DNA of 64,000 nucleotides from Phytopseudomonas dryadis (GCF_004327355.1 NZ_QJUM01000001.1:248001-312000), one strand, 5' to 3'. Positions 9,983 to 19,399 are shown, numbered from the stretch's first letter. Numbers and translations: made by a program. Notes: generated from the sequence alone by a model not told the origin.

Positions 9983-11709
9983 AGTTCAGGCCCCATGGAG
10001 AAATGCAGGCGCACGCCGCCCTCGTCATCCAGCGGATGCGCCAGGTCGAGGCGCAACGGCCCGACCGGCGAGACCCAGCGTACGCCCATGCCGACCGCGC
10101 TCTTCAAGGTGGGGAAGTCCAGCGAGCTGAAGGCATTGCCCTGATCGTAGAAGGTCGCCACCCGCCACTTCTCCGCCACGCTGTACTGGTACTCGACGCT
10201 CGCGGCGAGCATATAGCGGCCGCCGATCTTGTCGCCCTGGTTGTTCTCCGGCGACAGGCTCTGGTAGTCATAGCCGCGCACGCTCTGGTCGCCGCCGGCG
10301 AAGAAGCGCAGCGACGGTGGCACGGAGGAATTGAAGCCCCTGGACTCGGTACCGCCGAACTGCACGCGGCCGAGAAAACGGTGCTTCTGCGCCAGGGTGG
10401 TGAGGCCCTTGAGCAGCACGTTGCCATGGATCACGTCGGAATCCGAGAGCAAGCCTTCCTTGGCCGCCGACATATCGAACTGCAGGCGGTAGCCATGGCT
10501 GGGATCGATACGGCTGTCGCTCTTGAGGTAGGAATAGCTGATGCCGGGCATGAGCAAGGTGCTCAGGCCGGAATCGTCGCCCAGGCGGTACTCCTCACGC
10601 TGCCACTTCAGCGAGATCACCCGCTGCCAGCCGCTGTCCAGCTGGCTGTGCCACTCGGGGCCCACGGTGAGCAGGCGGCTGAGGCTGTCGGTATCGGCGA
10701 TTTCCTCGTACTGATAGCCGCCGGCGATGCGCAACTTGTCGGTCAGCGGCGGGTCCAGCGGGATGTCGTACCACAGGCCGACATTCTGCCGCGGCGCCGA
10801 CAGCTCCATCTCGGCGCCATAACTGTGCCCCTGGGCATTGGCCCAGTGCCGCTCCCAGTTGGCCCGACCACGTGGCCCCACGTCGGTGGAGAAACCCAGG
10901 CCCAGGCCCATGGTACGCGGCAGGCGGGTCTGCAGTTGCACGTTGACCGGGATGACCTGCTGCTCGGCCTCCGCCGGGTTGGCGTCGACCCGTACCGACT
11001 CGAAGTAACCGCTGGAACGCAAGGCCTGATAGAGCTCGGCAATGCGTTCGGAGTCGTAGGGGACGTTGGCCTGGAACGGCACCATGCGCTGCAACAGGTC
11101 GTCATCGAAGGGCATGTCGCCCTCGAAGCTGACCGGGCCGAGAAAGTAGCGCGGGCCGCTGTCGTAGACCAGTTCGATATCGGCGAGGCCCGCCTGGGGA
11201 TCGATGCTCAGCCGCTGCCGGGTGAAATGCCCGCGAAAGAAGCCGTAGCGCGAGGCCTGGTTCTGGATGAAGCGCTTGGCGGCATCGTAACGGCCATGGT
11301 TGAGCACGGCGCCCTGGGTCAGCTGTGCGTCGCGCGGTAGGCGGAACGCACTCAGCTCGCTGGCCGGCCCCTCGACACGCACGGTGACGCTGCCGAGGCG
11401 TATCGGCTCGCCCGGCACGATACGCACGTTCAGGCGTGGCGGCGTCTGCTCGACCACTTCGCTGGTGATCTGCGCATGGTAATAGCCCAGCGCCTGGGCG
11501 GCTTGCTGCGCCTGGCCCTCGACCACCCGGCGCAGCCGCTGCAGGGCCTCGGCGTCACGATCGCCGAGGCTGCCGATATAGCCCTCGACGTTACTCTTGA
11601 GTGCATTGTTGGCCGGCTGAACGCTGACCACCAGCCGGGCTTCAGCCAGCAGCGTCGAGCTGAACAGCAGCAGTGCGCATCCCGCGCCTATTGTGCAAGA
11701 AACTCTCAT
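9979..11709 (-). CDS. tamA: Translocation and assembly module outer-membrane protein TamA
   Basis: Omp85-family outer-membrane protein. From the ATG at 11709 it is 576 residues: a signal peptide (about residues 1-22, ending LLAEA), POTRA domains in the N-terminal third, and a 16-strand barrel. It contains RFFAGGDQSVRGYDY, the conserved loop (VRGY/F) of the barrel lumen, and ends in HFSMGPEL. The reading frame is open upstream to 11934, but that extension overlaps the GNAT gene and has no signal peptide, so the internal ATG was chosen. There is no strong Shine-Dalgarno at either start. It overlaps tamB by 4 bp. Confidence 0.93.
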   Translation of the reverse strand: MRVSCTIGAGCALLLFSSTLLAEARLVVSVQPANNALKSNVEGYIGSLGDRDAEALQRLRRVVEGQAQQAAQALGYYHAQITSEVVEQTPPRLNVRIVPGEPIRLGSVTVRVEGPASELSAFRLPRDAQLTQGAVLNHGRYDAAKRFIQNQASRYGFFRGHFTRQRLSIDPQAGLADIELVYDSGPRYFLGPVSFEGDMPFDDDLLQRMVPFQANVPYDSERIAELYQALRSSGYFESVRVDANPAEAEQQVIPVNVQLQTRLPRTMGLGLGFSTDVGPRGRANWERHWANAQGHSYGAEMELSAPRQNVGLWYDIPLDPPLTDKLRIAGGYQYEEIADTDSLSRLLTVGPEWHSQLDSGWQRVISLKWQREEYRLGDDSGLSTLLMPGISYSYLKSDSRIDPSHGYRLQFDMSAAKEGLLSDSDVIHGNVLLKGLTTLAQKHRFLGRVQFGGTESRGFNSSVPPSLRFFAGGDQSVRGYDYQSLSPENNQGDKIGGRYMLAASVEYQYSVAEKWRVATFYDQGNAFSSLDFPTLKSAVGMGVRWVSPVGPLRLDLAHPLDDEGGVRLHFSMGPEL

Positions 11710-11749
11710 GGCGGCGATGCTATCACGAGGCAGATACCGTATCAGACGC

Positions 11750-12394
11750 TTATTGTGCGGGTATCGGTGCCACCGCTGGCGCACTGGGCTGGAGAAATAT
11801 GTGCTCGACCACGGGACCCACCGCCACCTCGCCGATCTCCTGGTAACCATGACGTCGATAGAAGTCCAGATAGCGGGCATTGCCGGTATCCAGGACGATG
11901 CCCGCGGAACCTGAATCCTGCGCGCACCACTCATGCAGGGCCGTCAGCAATTGCTCGCCATACCGGTGCCCCTGATATTCGGGATGGATGCCGATCAGCG
12001 GCAGCACGTGATAGGCCCCCGGCGGCAGGCTGGCCAGCACCGCATCGTGGTAGGCGAGATAGCGCTGGGTGCAACCGAAACCGGTGCTGAGCACCATGCG
12101 CAGGCGCCAGAGCCAGCTTTCGGTGATTTCCAGGCGCCGCCGCGGCGGCGCGATCAGCGCCATGCCGATCAGCCGGTCATCGAGCAGCAGCCCGATGGCC
12201 GGCAGCTCTTCGTCGAAGTGGCGCTGCACCAGCTCACGCACCGTGGCCCGCACCCGCTGATCGAAACCGGCGCGGCCGGCCCGGAACAGATAGGCGAAGG
12301 TGGGGTCGTGGCGATAGGCCTGATACAACAGCGAACGGGCCTCGCGGGCATAGCCGCCATCGAGCAGACGGGTTTCGGCATGGCGATCGGGCAT
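11750..12394 (-). CDS. GNAT-family N-acetyltransferase
   Basis: 214-residue acetyl-CoA-dependent acetyltransferase of unknown substrate. The acetyl-CoA binding region is visible as VLPLIGIHPEYQGHRYGEQLL (motif A, Q/R-x-x-G-x-G type), followed by the motif B segment VLDTGNARYLDFYRRHGYQEIGE. It ends 40 bp before the chosen tamA start on the same strand, so it may be cotranscribed with tamAB. The overall architecture, a long N-terminal helical part before the core, resembles generic Pseudomonas GNATs annotated only at family level. Upstream lies a repeat-bearing divergent region shared with xthA. Confidence 0.85.
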   Translation of the reverse strand: MPDRHAETRLLDGGYAREARSLLYQAYRHDPTFAYLFRAGRAGFDQRVRATVRELVQRHFDEELPAIGLLLDDRLIGMALIAPPRRRLEITESWLWRLRMVLSTGFGCTQRYLAYHDAVLASLPPGAYHVLPLIGIHPEYQGHRYGEQLLTALHEWCAQDSGSAGIVLDTGNARYLDFYRRHGYQEIGEVAVGPVVEHIFLQPSAPAVAPIPAQ

Positions 12395-12429
12395 GGGGAA
12401 TATCTCGTGAGTGACGAAGGTCTGTCTTG

Positions 12430-12560
12430 TCGCGAATGCTGGGTTTCTCGACGTTTATTTGCGACAAGCAAGGCCGCGTCCGTATGACCCCCAGGGAGGC
12501 GGAAAATGCCACGCGAAAAAACGGACTCCGACGCGGCCGTGCTGCAAGGCTAAGCCTAGC
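12430..12560. repeat. Diverged copy of the MITE-like element, in the GNAT/xthA divergent region
   Basis: Two parts of this stretch match the 270-bp element at 29794-30063. 12513-12542 is identical at 26 of 30 positions to 30012-30041 (core CGCGGCCGTGC). The part around 12438-12470 (GAATGCTGG, TTTCTCG, then TATTT) can be aligned with the element interior near 29950-29985. It also holds its own inverted arms: CTTGTCGC with GCGACAAG, and GGCCGCGTC with GACGCGGCC. No clear terminal inverted repeats remain, so this looks like a relic. Confidence 0.5.
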
Positions 12561-12647
12561 AGCTCTTGGCAAGCCTTACTGGCCCTGAAGCGGCGCTATC
12601 GGCTAGCATCGCCCCTCTCACGTCACCAGAGCGCCAGGATTCCTGCC

Positions 12648-13460
12648 ATGAAGATCATCTCCTTCAACATCAACGGCCTGCGGGCTCGCCCCCATCAACT
12701 GGCCGCGTTGATCGAAAAGTACCAGCCGGACGTGATCGGCCTGCAGGAAACCAAGGTATCCGACGACCAGTTTCCCGAAGCGGAAATCCGCCAGCTCGGC
12801 TACCACGCCCACTACCATGGCCAGAAAGGCCATTACGGCGTCGCCCTGCTCTCGCGCCAGGCGCCGCTGCAAGTGGACAAGGGCTTCCCGGATGACGGCG
12901 AAGAATCCCAACGCCGCTTCATCTACGCCACCTATGCCGACGCCCAGGGCAAGCCGCTGACCGTGATGAATGGATACTTTCCCCAGGGGGAAAGCCGCGA
13001 TCACCCGACCAAGTTTCCGGCCAAGCAACGCTTCTACGCCGACCTGCAGCAACTGTTGCTGAACCGCTTCGACAGCCAGCAGCCCCTGCTGTTGATGGGC
13101 GACATCAACATTTCCCCCGAGGACATCGACATCGGTATCGGCGAAGCCAACCGCAAGCGCTGGCTGAAAACCGGCAAATGCAGTTTTCTCCCGGAAGAAC
13201 GCGAATGGCTGGCGACCCTCAAGAGCTGGGGCCTGATCGACAGCTTCCGCCAGTTGCATCCGCAGGTCGACGACCGTTTCAGCTGGTTCGACTACCGCAG
13301 CCGCGGCTTCGAGGACGAGCCCAAGCGTGGCCTGCGCATCGACGTGATCCTCGCCTCCCAAGTCCTGCAGGCGCGGCTCAAGGACGCCGGCATCGACTAC
13401 GACCTGCGCGGCATGGAGAAACCCTCCGACCACGCGCCCATCTGGCTCGAGCTGGACTGA
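12648..13460 (+). CDS. xthA: Exodeoxyribonuclease III
   Basis: 270-residue AP endonuclease and 3'-5' exonuclease of base-excision repair, magnesium dependent. Family motifs are in order: FNINGLRAR at the N-terminus, [12 protein letters not shown] (Glu metal ligand), [13 protein letters not shown] (catalytic Asp-Asn pair), [21 protein letters not shown], and the terminal [11 protein letters not shown] with the Asp-His pair. The ATG at 12648 starts [10 protein letters not shown] as in relatives; the open frame extending upstream to 12411 is intergenic repeat DNA. It is monocistronic and divergent from the GNAT gene. Confidence 0.97.
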   Translation: MKIISFNINGLRARPHQLAALIEKYQPDVIGLQETKVSDDQFPEAEIRQLGYHAHYHGQKGHYGVALLSRQAPLQVDKGFPDDGEESQRRFIYATYADAQGKPLTVMNGYFPQGESRDHPTKFPAKQRFYADLQQLLLNRFDSQQPLLLMGDINISPEDIDIGIGEANRKRWLKTGKCSFLPEEREWLATLKSWGLIDSFRQLHPQVDDRFSWFDYRSRGFEDEPKRGLRIDVILASQVLQARLKDAGIDYDLRGMEKPSDHAPIWLELD

Positions 13461-13544
13461 GCAGGGCTGAGCGAAGCGTCATATTCCAGTCACGTTTCTG
13501 TCTTATCGTCGCAGCACTTCAACCCACCACAAGGTGTTTGTCGC

Positions 13545-14924
13545 ATGCTGCGCGCCCTCCCTGTCTGTGACCGCGAAACCTGGAACCGGACGGTAACCTT
13601 CCTGCTGCTCGGTTTTCTCTGCTATGCCATGCCCTGGACGGCTTTCGCCGCCCTGCCCTTCGACCAGGACGAGCGTCCCGTCCTGCGCATCCAGGGCTCC
13701 AACACCATCGGCGCCCGCCTGGGCCCCGAACTGATCAAGGGCCTGTTGCAGCAACAGGGGCTGAGCGATATCCGCATCGCCGACGGCGCCCGGGAAAACG
13801 AACAGCTGGTATCGGCCATGACCGGCGCAGGCCGCAGCGTGACCATCCTGGTGGCCGCCCATGGTTCGGGCACGGGCTTCGGCGCCATCCTGCAGGGCAG
13901 CGCCGAACTGGCCGCGTCCTCGCGGCCGATCAAGGACAGCGAAGTCGCCAGCCTTGCCAGCCTCGGCGACATGAAAAGCCTGGATGCCGAGCACATCATC
14001 GCCATCGACGGCCTGGCCATCATCCTCCACCCGGACAACCCCATCGGCACACTGCGCACCGAGCAATTGGCCCAGGTATTCGCCGGCGAGCTGAACGACT
14101 GGGCACAACTGGGCGGCCGCGCCGGCCCCATCACCCTGTATGCCCGCGACGACAACTCCGGCACCTTCGATACCTTCAAGGAACTGGTGCTCAGTGCCCA
14201 CGGCAAGCAGCTGGCAGGCAACGCGAAACGTTTCGAGTCGAGCGAACAGCTTGCCGACGGCGTAGCCCAGGATCCTTCGGCCATCGGTTTCATCGGCCTG
14301 CCTTATGTGCGCAAGGCCAAGGCCGTGGCCATCGCCGCTGGCGAATCGCAAGCGATGCCGCCCAGCGTGACGCTGATCGCCACCGAGGACTACCCGCTGT
14401 CGCGCCGCCTGTTCTTCTATGGCCCGCCACGGGGCGACAATCCCTGGGCCGAAGCCCTGCTGCGCTTCGCCCAGAGCCCGCAAGGCCAGGCCATCGTCGC
14501 GCAGAACGGTTTCATCGCGCAGACCGTGCAGGCGGTCAAGGTCGAGGCCAGCCCCGGCATGCCGGCGGCCTATCAGACCCTGGCCCGCGAAGCGCAGCGG
14601 CTGTCGGTGAACTTCCGTTTCCAGGAAGGCAGCGCCAGCCTGGACAACAAGGCGCGCCAGGATATACGCCGCGTGCTCGACTACCTCACCCAGCACGACA
14701 AGCTGCAGCACAAGGTCGTCCTGGTCGGTTTCGGCGACCCCAAGGCCGCGCCCGAGCGCGCCGAACTGCTGTCCAAGCTGCGGGCCATGGCGGTTCGCCG
14801 CGAGCTGGTGAAGAACGGGGTCATCCTCCACGAAGTCGCCGGCCTCGGGGACGAACTGCCGGTGGCCGCCAACGACGACAGCGGACGCAACAAGAACCGC
14901 CGGGTCGAAGTCTGGGTGTATTGA
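13545..14924 (+). CDS. Secreted hybrid: PstS-like phosphate-binding domain plus OmpA peptidoglycan-binding domain
   Basis: 459 residues. A signal segment (FLLLGFLCYAMPWTAFAA, about residues 18-36) is followed by a periplasmic binding-protein domain of the PstS type: RIQGSNTIGARLGPELI, SSRPIKDSE, and ARDDNSGTFDTFKELV, where the SGT motif contacts phosphate in the family. From about residue 345 there is an OmpA-like domain: NFRFQEGSASLDNKARQDIRRV, then a terminal GRNKNRRVEVWVY. The protein would be periplasmic and tied to peptidoglycan. No pst transporter genes are adjacent, so a sensing, scavenging or structural role is as likely as transport. The ATG at 13545 lies close behind the RBS-like AAGGTG. 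Confidence 0.85.
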   Translation: MLRALPVCDRETWNRTVTFLLLGFLCYAMPWTAFAALPFDQDERPVLRIQGSNTIGARLGPELIKGLLQQQGLSDIRIADGARENEQLVSAMTGAGRSVTILVAAHGSGTGFGAILQGSAELAASSRPIKDSEVASLASLGDMKSLDAEHIIAIDGLAIILHPDNPIGTLRTEQLAQVFAGELNDWAQLGGRAGPITLYARDDNSGTFDTFKELVLSAHGKQLAGNAKRFESSEQLADGVAQDPSAIGFIGLPYVRKAKAVAIAAGESQAMPPSVTLIATEDYPLSRRLFFYGPPRGDNPWAEALLRFAQSPQGQAIVAQNGFIAQTVQAVKVEASPGMPAAYQTLAREAQRLSVNFRFQEGSASLDNKARQDIRRVLDYLTQHDKLQHKVVLVGFGDPKAAPERAELLSKLRAMAVRRELVKNGVILHEVAGLGDELPVAANDDSGRNKNRRVEVWVY

Positions 14925-15015
14925 CCAGGACAGGATGCCGCAGGCGCATGCCAGCCTCTTGCTCTGGACGGCATTTCACCTTAGCCTTGTATACATGTGA
15001 CGCCGGGCCCCTCTG

Positions 15016-15069
15016 GCGGTGAGTTCTCTCACCGTGATGTCGGAGTCACTAAGTTGAATCTCAACTTAG
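15016..15069 (+). promoter_or_regulatory. Two tandem perfect hairpins in the terC 5' leader
   Basis: Hairpin 1 (15016-15035) has arms CGGTGAG and CTCACCG around a TTCT loop. Hairpin 2 (15049-15069) has 9-bp arms CTAAGTTGA and TCAACTTAG around a 3-nt loop, ending 11 nt before the GGGAGGG ribosome-binding site. Terc/Alx genes in E. coli are controlled by a 5' leader riboregulator, so a regulatory leader is plausible, but these hairpins do not match the yybP-ykoY consensus as I recall it. Confidence 0.5.
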
Positions 15070-15089
15070 GCATTTTACAGGGAGGGCCC

Positions 15090-16079
15090 ATGACAGCTCT
15101 ACATGCCTTTTTATCCACGCCGTTCCTCGGCACCCCCTACTGGTTCTGGCTGGCGTTCATCGCCATCGTGCTCGCCCTGCTGGTCTTCGACCTCGGCGTG
15201 CTGCACCGCGACCAGCATGAAATCGAAATGCGCGAAAGCCTGCTGCTCTACAGCGGCTATTTCAGCGTTGGCGTCGCCTTCGGCGGCTGGGTCTGGTGGC
15301 AACTCGGCGCCACCAAGGCGCTGGAGTTCTACACCGGTTTCCTGGTCGAACAATCGCTGTCGATGGACAACGTGTTCGTCATGGCGATGATCCTCGGCTT
15401 CTTCGGCATCCCGCGTAAATATCAGCATCGCGTGCTGTTCTGGGGGATTCTCGGGGTCATCGTGCTGCGCGCGATCATGATCGGCCTGGGCACGGCCCTG
15501 GTGCAGCAGTTCGACTGGATCCTCTACGTGTTCGGCGCCTTCCTCCTGTTCACCGGCGTGAAGATGCTGCTGAGCAAGGACCACGAGGAACACCCCGACC
15601 TGTCGCAGAACAAGCTGCTGCTCTTCCTGCGCAAGCACATCCGCGTGACCGACGAACTGCATGGCGGGCACTTCCTGGTACGCCAGCGCGATCCCGCCAG
15701 CGGCAAGATGCTGCTGTTCGCCACGCCCCTGCTGCTGGCGCTGGTGCTGATCGAGCTGGCCGACCTGGTGTTCGCCGTGGACAGCGTGCCGGCGGTGTTC
15801 GCCATCACCCAGGACCCGTTCATCGTCTACACCTCGAACATCTTCGCCATCCTCGGCCTGCGCGCGCTGTACTTTGCCCTGGCCGCGCTGATGCACCGCT
15901 TCGTGTACCTGAAATACGCCCTGGCGATCGTCTTGATGTTCATCGGCAGCAAGATCTTCCTGCATGGCTTCATCCAGGTTCCCGCCCTGCTCTCGCTGGG
16001 CGTGACCCTGGGCGTACTGGCAGGTGGCGTACTGCTTTCGCTGCTGAGAACGCGCAAGACGAGTAGCGAGATCGACTGA
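15090..16079 (+). CDS. TerC/Alx family integral membrane protein
   Basis: 329-residue polytopic inner-membrane protein with about eight or nine helices. Members include E. coli Alx, linked to manganese export and alkaline pH, and TerC of tellurite resistance. Diagnostic pieces are VEQSLSMDNVFVMAMI near residue 90 and LVLIELADLVFAVDSVPAVFAIT near 225, each with the acidic residues (Asp in SMDN and AVDS) proposed to bind metal. The start ATG at 15090 has GGGAGGG 5 nt upstream; a longer in-frame version from 14997 would begin inside the hairpin leader. It is monocistronic. Confidence 0.9.
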   Translation: MTALHAFLSTPFLGTPYWFWLAFIAIVLALLVFDLGVLHRDQHEIEMRESLLLYSGYFSVGVAFGGWVWWQLGATKALEFYTGFLVEQSLSMDNVFVMAMILGFFGIPRKYQHRVLFWGILGVIVLRAIMIGLGTALVQQFDWILYVFGAFLLFTGVKMLLSKDHEEHPDLSQNKLLLFLRKHIRVTDELHGGHFLVRQRDPASGKMLLFATPLLLALVLIELADLVFAVDSVPAVFAITQDPFIVYTSNIFAILGLRALYFALAALMHRFVYLKYALAIVLMFIGSKIFLHGFIQVPALLSLGVTLGVLAGGVLLSLLRTRKTSSEID

Positions 16080-16226
16080 GGCAGCGGCCTGCGCGGCTCG
16101 AGATCGGGCAGCACGCTGGCCGTTGGTTGGTCCTTCACCCGGTACAGCTTCAGGCCGAGGACGGCGACAGCCCTCTTCGCGCCTGGGCAAGCCGCGCAGC
16201 GAATGAGCAGACGCCCAGGGGCGGTC

Positions 16227-17456
16227 CTAGCGACTCGCCCTGATCTGTTCGCGCGATACGTATTTACCGATTTCGTATTTGCCGATAGCCGCGCGGTGCA
16301 CCTCGTCCGGCCCATCGGCCAGGCGCAGGGTGCGCTGCATGGCGTACCAGTAGGCCAGCGGAAAATCGTTGCAGACCCCCGCTCCGCCATGCATCTGGAT
16401 CGCCCGGTCGATGACCTTCAGGGCGACATTGGGCGCCACCACCTTGATCTGGGCGATCTCGCTGGCGGCGATCTTGTTGCCCACGGTATCCATCATGTGG
16501 GCCGCATTGAGGGTCAACAAGCGCGCCATGTTGATCTCCATGCGCGAGTCGGCGATCAGGTCGATGTTACCGCCCAGCCGGGCCAGCGGCTTGCCGAACG
16601 CCGTGCGCTCGATGGCCCGCTCGCACATCAGCTTCAGCGCCCGCTCGGCCATGCCGATGGAGCGCATGCAATGGTGAATACGGCCCGGGCCGAGTCGACC
16701 CTGGGCGATCTCGAAACCGCGTCCCTCGCCGAGCAATACGTTCTCGTAGGGCACCCGCACGTTCTCGAACAGCACTTCGGCATGACCGTGGGGCGCATCG
16801 TCGTAACCGAATACCGGTAGCGCCCGGATCACCCTCACACCGGGGCTGTCCATCGGTACCAGAATCATCGAATGCTGCTGGTGCCGAGGCCCTTCCGGGT
16901 TGCTCAAACCCATGAAGATCATGACCTTGCAACGTGGATCGCAGGCCCCCGAGGTCCACCATTTGCGTCCGTTGATCACCCACTCGTCACCCTCGCGCAG
17001 CGCGCGGGCCTGCATATTGGTGGCATCCGACGAAGCCACCTCCGGCTCGGTCATGGCGAACGCCGAGCGGATCTCGCCGGACAGCAGGGGGACGAGCCAC
17101 TGGCGCTTCTGCGCCTCGCTGCCATAACGCACCAGAACCTCCATGTTGCCGGTATCCGGCGCGGCGCAGTTGAACGGCTCGGAACCGATCAGCGAACTGC
17201 CCATGATTTCCGCCAGCGGCGCATATTCGCTGTTGCTCAGCCCGGCCCCCAATTCGGAGTCCGGCAGAAACAGGTTCCACAGCCCCTCGGCCCTGGCCTT
17301 GGACTTCAACGTCTCCATGATCGCCGTCGGCTGCCAGCGATCCCCCTCGGCCACCTGCTGTTCGAATACGCTTTCGGCCGGATAGACATGGGCCTGCATG
17401 AATGCGCTGACGCGCTCGCGCAACTGCTGAACCTTCGGGGAGTAAGCGAAATCCAT
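16227..17456 (-). CDS. Acyl-CoA dehydrogenase
   Basis: 409-residue FAD flavoenzyme catalysing alpha,beta-dehydrogenation of an acyl-CoA. The FAD and substrate region [20 protein letters not shown] (about residues 131-150) and the C-terminal [33 protein letters not shown] are typical. The length resembles the ACAD10/11-like bacterial subgroup rather than the short-chain type, so long or branched substrates are possible. It lies divergent from the LysR gene at 17649; the 192-bp gap between them probably contains the promoters of both, suggesting control by that regulator. PAO1 has the same pair (PA2550-PA2551, from memory). Confidence 0.9.
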   Translation of the reverse strand: MDFAYSPKVQQLRERVSAFMQAHVYPAESVFEQQVAEGDRWQPTAIMETLKSKARAEGLWNLFLPDSELGAGLSNSEYAPLAEIMGSSLIGSEPFNCAAPDTGNMEVLVRYGSEAQKRQWLVPLLSGEIRSAFAMTEPEVASSDATNMQARALREGDEWVINGRKWWTSGACDPRCKVMIFMGLSNPEGPRHQQHSMILVPMDSPGVRVIRALPVFGYDDAPHGHAEVLFENVRVPYENVLLGEGRGFEIAQGRLGPGRIHHCMRSIGMAERALKLMCERAIERTAFGKPLARLGGNIDLIADSRMEINMARLLTLNAAHMMDTVGNKIAASEIAQIKVVAPNVALKVIDRAIQMHGGAGVCNDFPLAYWYAMQRTLRLADGPDEVHRAAIGKYEIGKYVSREQIRASR

Positions 17457-17648
17457 CGGGGCACCTTCAGGGTTGTTTCTCTCTATGTGTCGGATGCTAG
17501 AAGACGGGATATGATTTATCTAATCTATTTTCAGCGTGTATTAACATTCATCACCGATATATGATCGAGCGGAATCCGCCGAGGTATCAGCGCATGCGCG
17601 TTGCCTCATGGCAGTCCTAATAAGAACAACATCAGGAGTAGCAGCGCC

Positions 17649-18596
17649 ATGAACCTGAACAAGGTCGACCTCAATCTGTTCATCGTCTTCGACGCCATCT
17701 ACACCGAGGCCAACCTGACCCGGGCCGGACAGATCGTCGGCATCACCCAGCCCGCGGTGTCCAACGCCCTCGCCCGCCTGCGCGAAACCTTCAACGACCC
17801 GCTGTTCGTGCGCACCGCACAAGGCATGGTGCCCACGCCCATGGCGCAGAACATCATCACCCCGGTACGCAACGCCCTGCAGCAACTGCGCATCTCCGTG
17901 CAGGAGAGCCGCACCTTCAATCCGAGCCAGGCGAACAAGACCTACCGCATCAGCATGACCGACCTGACCGAAGCCGTGGTGCTGCCCCCGCTGTTCCAGC
18001 GCCTGCGGCGCCTGGCGCCCAACGTGATCATCGAAAGCATGCTGGCGCGGCGCCGGGAAACCACTAAGGAACTGGCTGCCGGCCGCCTGGATTTCGCCGT
18101 CGACGCGCCGCTCAATACCGACCCCCAGGTACGCCACGTCAAACTGATGGAGGATCGCTACGTCTGCGCCCTGCGCAAGGAGCATCCGCTGGCCAAGGAC
18201 AGGATCAGCCTGGAACAGTACCTGTCGCTGACCCATATCCATATTTCCAGCCGCCGCAGCGGCCTGGGCTATGTCGACCTGGCCCTGGGCAAGATGGGTA
18301 TCCAGCGGCGCATCGCCTTGCGCTCGCAGCATTACCTGATGGCCTCCAACGTGTTGCACGGCACCGATATGGCGATCACCGTGCCGGAGCGCTTCGCCCG
18401 ACACAACGACCTGCATTTCGTCGAACTGCCGGTGAGCGATATTCCGTTGCTGGAAACCCACCTGTACTGGCACGAAAGTACCGATCAGGATCCGGCCAAT
18501 CGCTGGATGCGCGAGCAGATCATCGAAATCTGCCAGCGGGTTACCGCCGAAGAGAAGAAAGCCACTGCGCAGGCCCGCGGAGGTCAGCAGGCATAA
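17649..18596 (+). CDS. LysR-family transcriptional regulator
   Basis: 315 residues. The N-terminal winged helix-turn-helix reads LNLFIVFDAIYTEANLTRAGQIVGITQPAVSNALARLRETF (residues about 7-47), with the recognition helix at QPAVSNALARLR. The effector-binding domain of the LysR type follows, in the NodD/LeuO-like branch in which the HTH is preceded by VDLNLF. The ATG at 17649 was chosen over an upstream in-frame start at 17601 because MNLNKVDLNLF matches that branch. It is likely to control the divergent acyl-CoA dehydrogenase gene; the effector is unknown. Confidence 0.9.
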   Translation: MNLNKVDLNLFIVFDAIYTEANLTRAGQIVGITQPAVSNALARLRETFNDPLFVRTAQGMVPTPMAQNIITPVRNALQQLRISVQESRTFNPSQANKTYRISMTDLTEAVVLPPLFQRLRRLAPNVIIESMLARRRETTKELAAGRLDFAVDAPLNTDPQVRHVKLMEDRYVCALRKEHPLAKDRISLEQYLSLTHIHISSRRSGLGYVDLALGKMGIQRRIALRSQHYLMASNVLHGTDMAITVPERFARHNDLHFVELPVSDIPLLETHLYWHESTDQDPANRWMREQIIEICQRVTAEEKKATAQARGGQQA

Positions 18597-18688
18597 CGGA
18601 CGAACGCTGACCCACGATGGATGGGCAGGCAAAAGCTCCACGCGTCGATGCCAACGGGAAGCAGCGTTCCTGCTCGAAGCACTGCAGT

Positions 18689-18776
18689 CACATCACAATA
18701 ATCTTATATAAAACATTAATAAAATATCGTAACTAACTGAAATTAAATGCGATTACAAACCTAATGTAATTTCTAG
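18689..18776. other. AT-rich patch in the gap 18597-18808
   Basis: Nearly 90 bp with few G or C residues (for example AATAATCTTATATAAAAC) inside a GC-rich chromosome. No ORF. It lies between the 3' ends of the LysR gene and the leftward lipoprotein gene, so it is not an obvious promoter for either. AT-rich islands like this are typical targets of the MvaT/H-NS silencers of Pseudomonas. Confidence 0.6.
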
Positions 18777-18808
18777 CTTGGGCCGCCAAGGCCTGCCGTC
18801 CTTCCAGG

Positions 18809-19201
18809 TCAGCTCGAGTAATCCAGAACCGTCCAGACACGGCTCAACCCCTCACCGATCACACAGCCCGCTGCGCTGAGCCGCTCGTCGCCCTGCACAA
18901 CCATTCGGCTCGTCGTCCCGTCCGCCACATCCTGCCGCTCGACCAGCCACTGCACCTTGCCGCAGTTCGGCGTGTCGATGACATAGCTCGCCGCCACCGC
19001 GGCATGACTGCTCGCCAGCTTGATCGCATCGACCACCACACCCTGTTCCTCGACGCGCTTGCCATCGGATACCAGCACCGCCCAGGCCTGATCGTCCTCG
19101 ATGACCAGATAGCTGGCATTGACCCTGGGTTGTTCGACCTGCGGCTGAACGCAGCCAGTCAGAGTGATCAACAGCACAATTGTCATAAGCATCTGTTGCA
19201 T
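18809..19201 (-). CDS. Small predicted lipoprotein, unknown function
   Basis: 130 residues. The first 17 residues form a short lipoprotein signal (MLMTIVLLITLTGC) with a lipobox ending at Cys17, so the mature protein would be lipidated and membrane-anchored. The remainder is a compact soluble domain with two further cysteines (DTPNCGKVQW and SAAGCVIGEG), which could form a disulfide in the periplasm. I do not recognise the domain. It is isolated: AT-rich DNA lies downstream and 198 bp of noncoding DNA upstream. Confidence 0.75.
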   Translation of the reverse strand: MQQMLMTIVLLITLTGCVQPQVEQPRVNASYLVIEDDQAWAVLVSDGKRVEEQGVVVDAIKLASSHAAVAASYVIDTPNCGKVQWLVERQDVADGTTSRMVVQGDERLSAAGCVIGEGLSRVWTVLDYSS

Positions 19202-19399
19202 TGCTAATAGCCCTCGGCAATGGCCATCGACCCGGTGCGTCGGTGATGGCGGATACGGGTGTCATGAAGCGCTGAGGCCTACTATTATCGAATACTGTTT
19301 ATTTGTACAGTTATTTTGGATTACCCTGTATGCATCACCTCACTGGCCGCTGCCGGGAACCTACCCGGCGAACCACGGCGACAAAACGGGAGCCTAAGG

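Noticed and set aside
15000..15089. yybP-ykoY (manganese) riboswitch before terC
   Set aside because: The conserved purine-rich elements I remember for that riboswitch are not visible, only two simple hairpins. A covariance-model search would decide.
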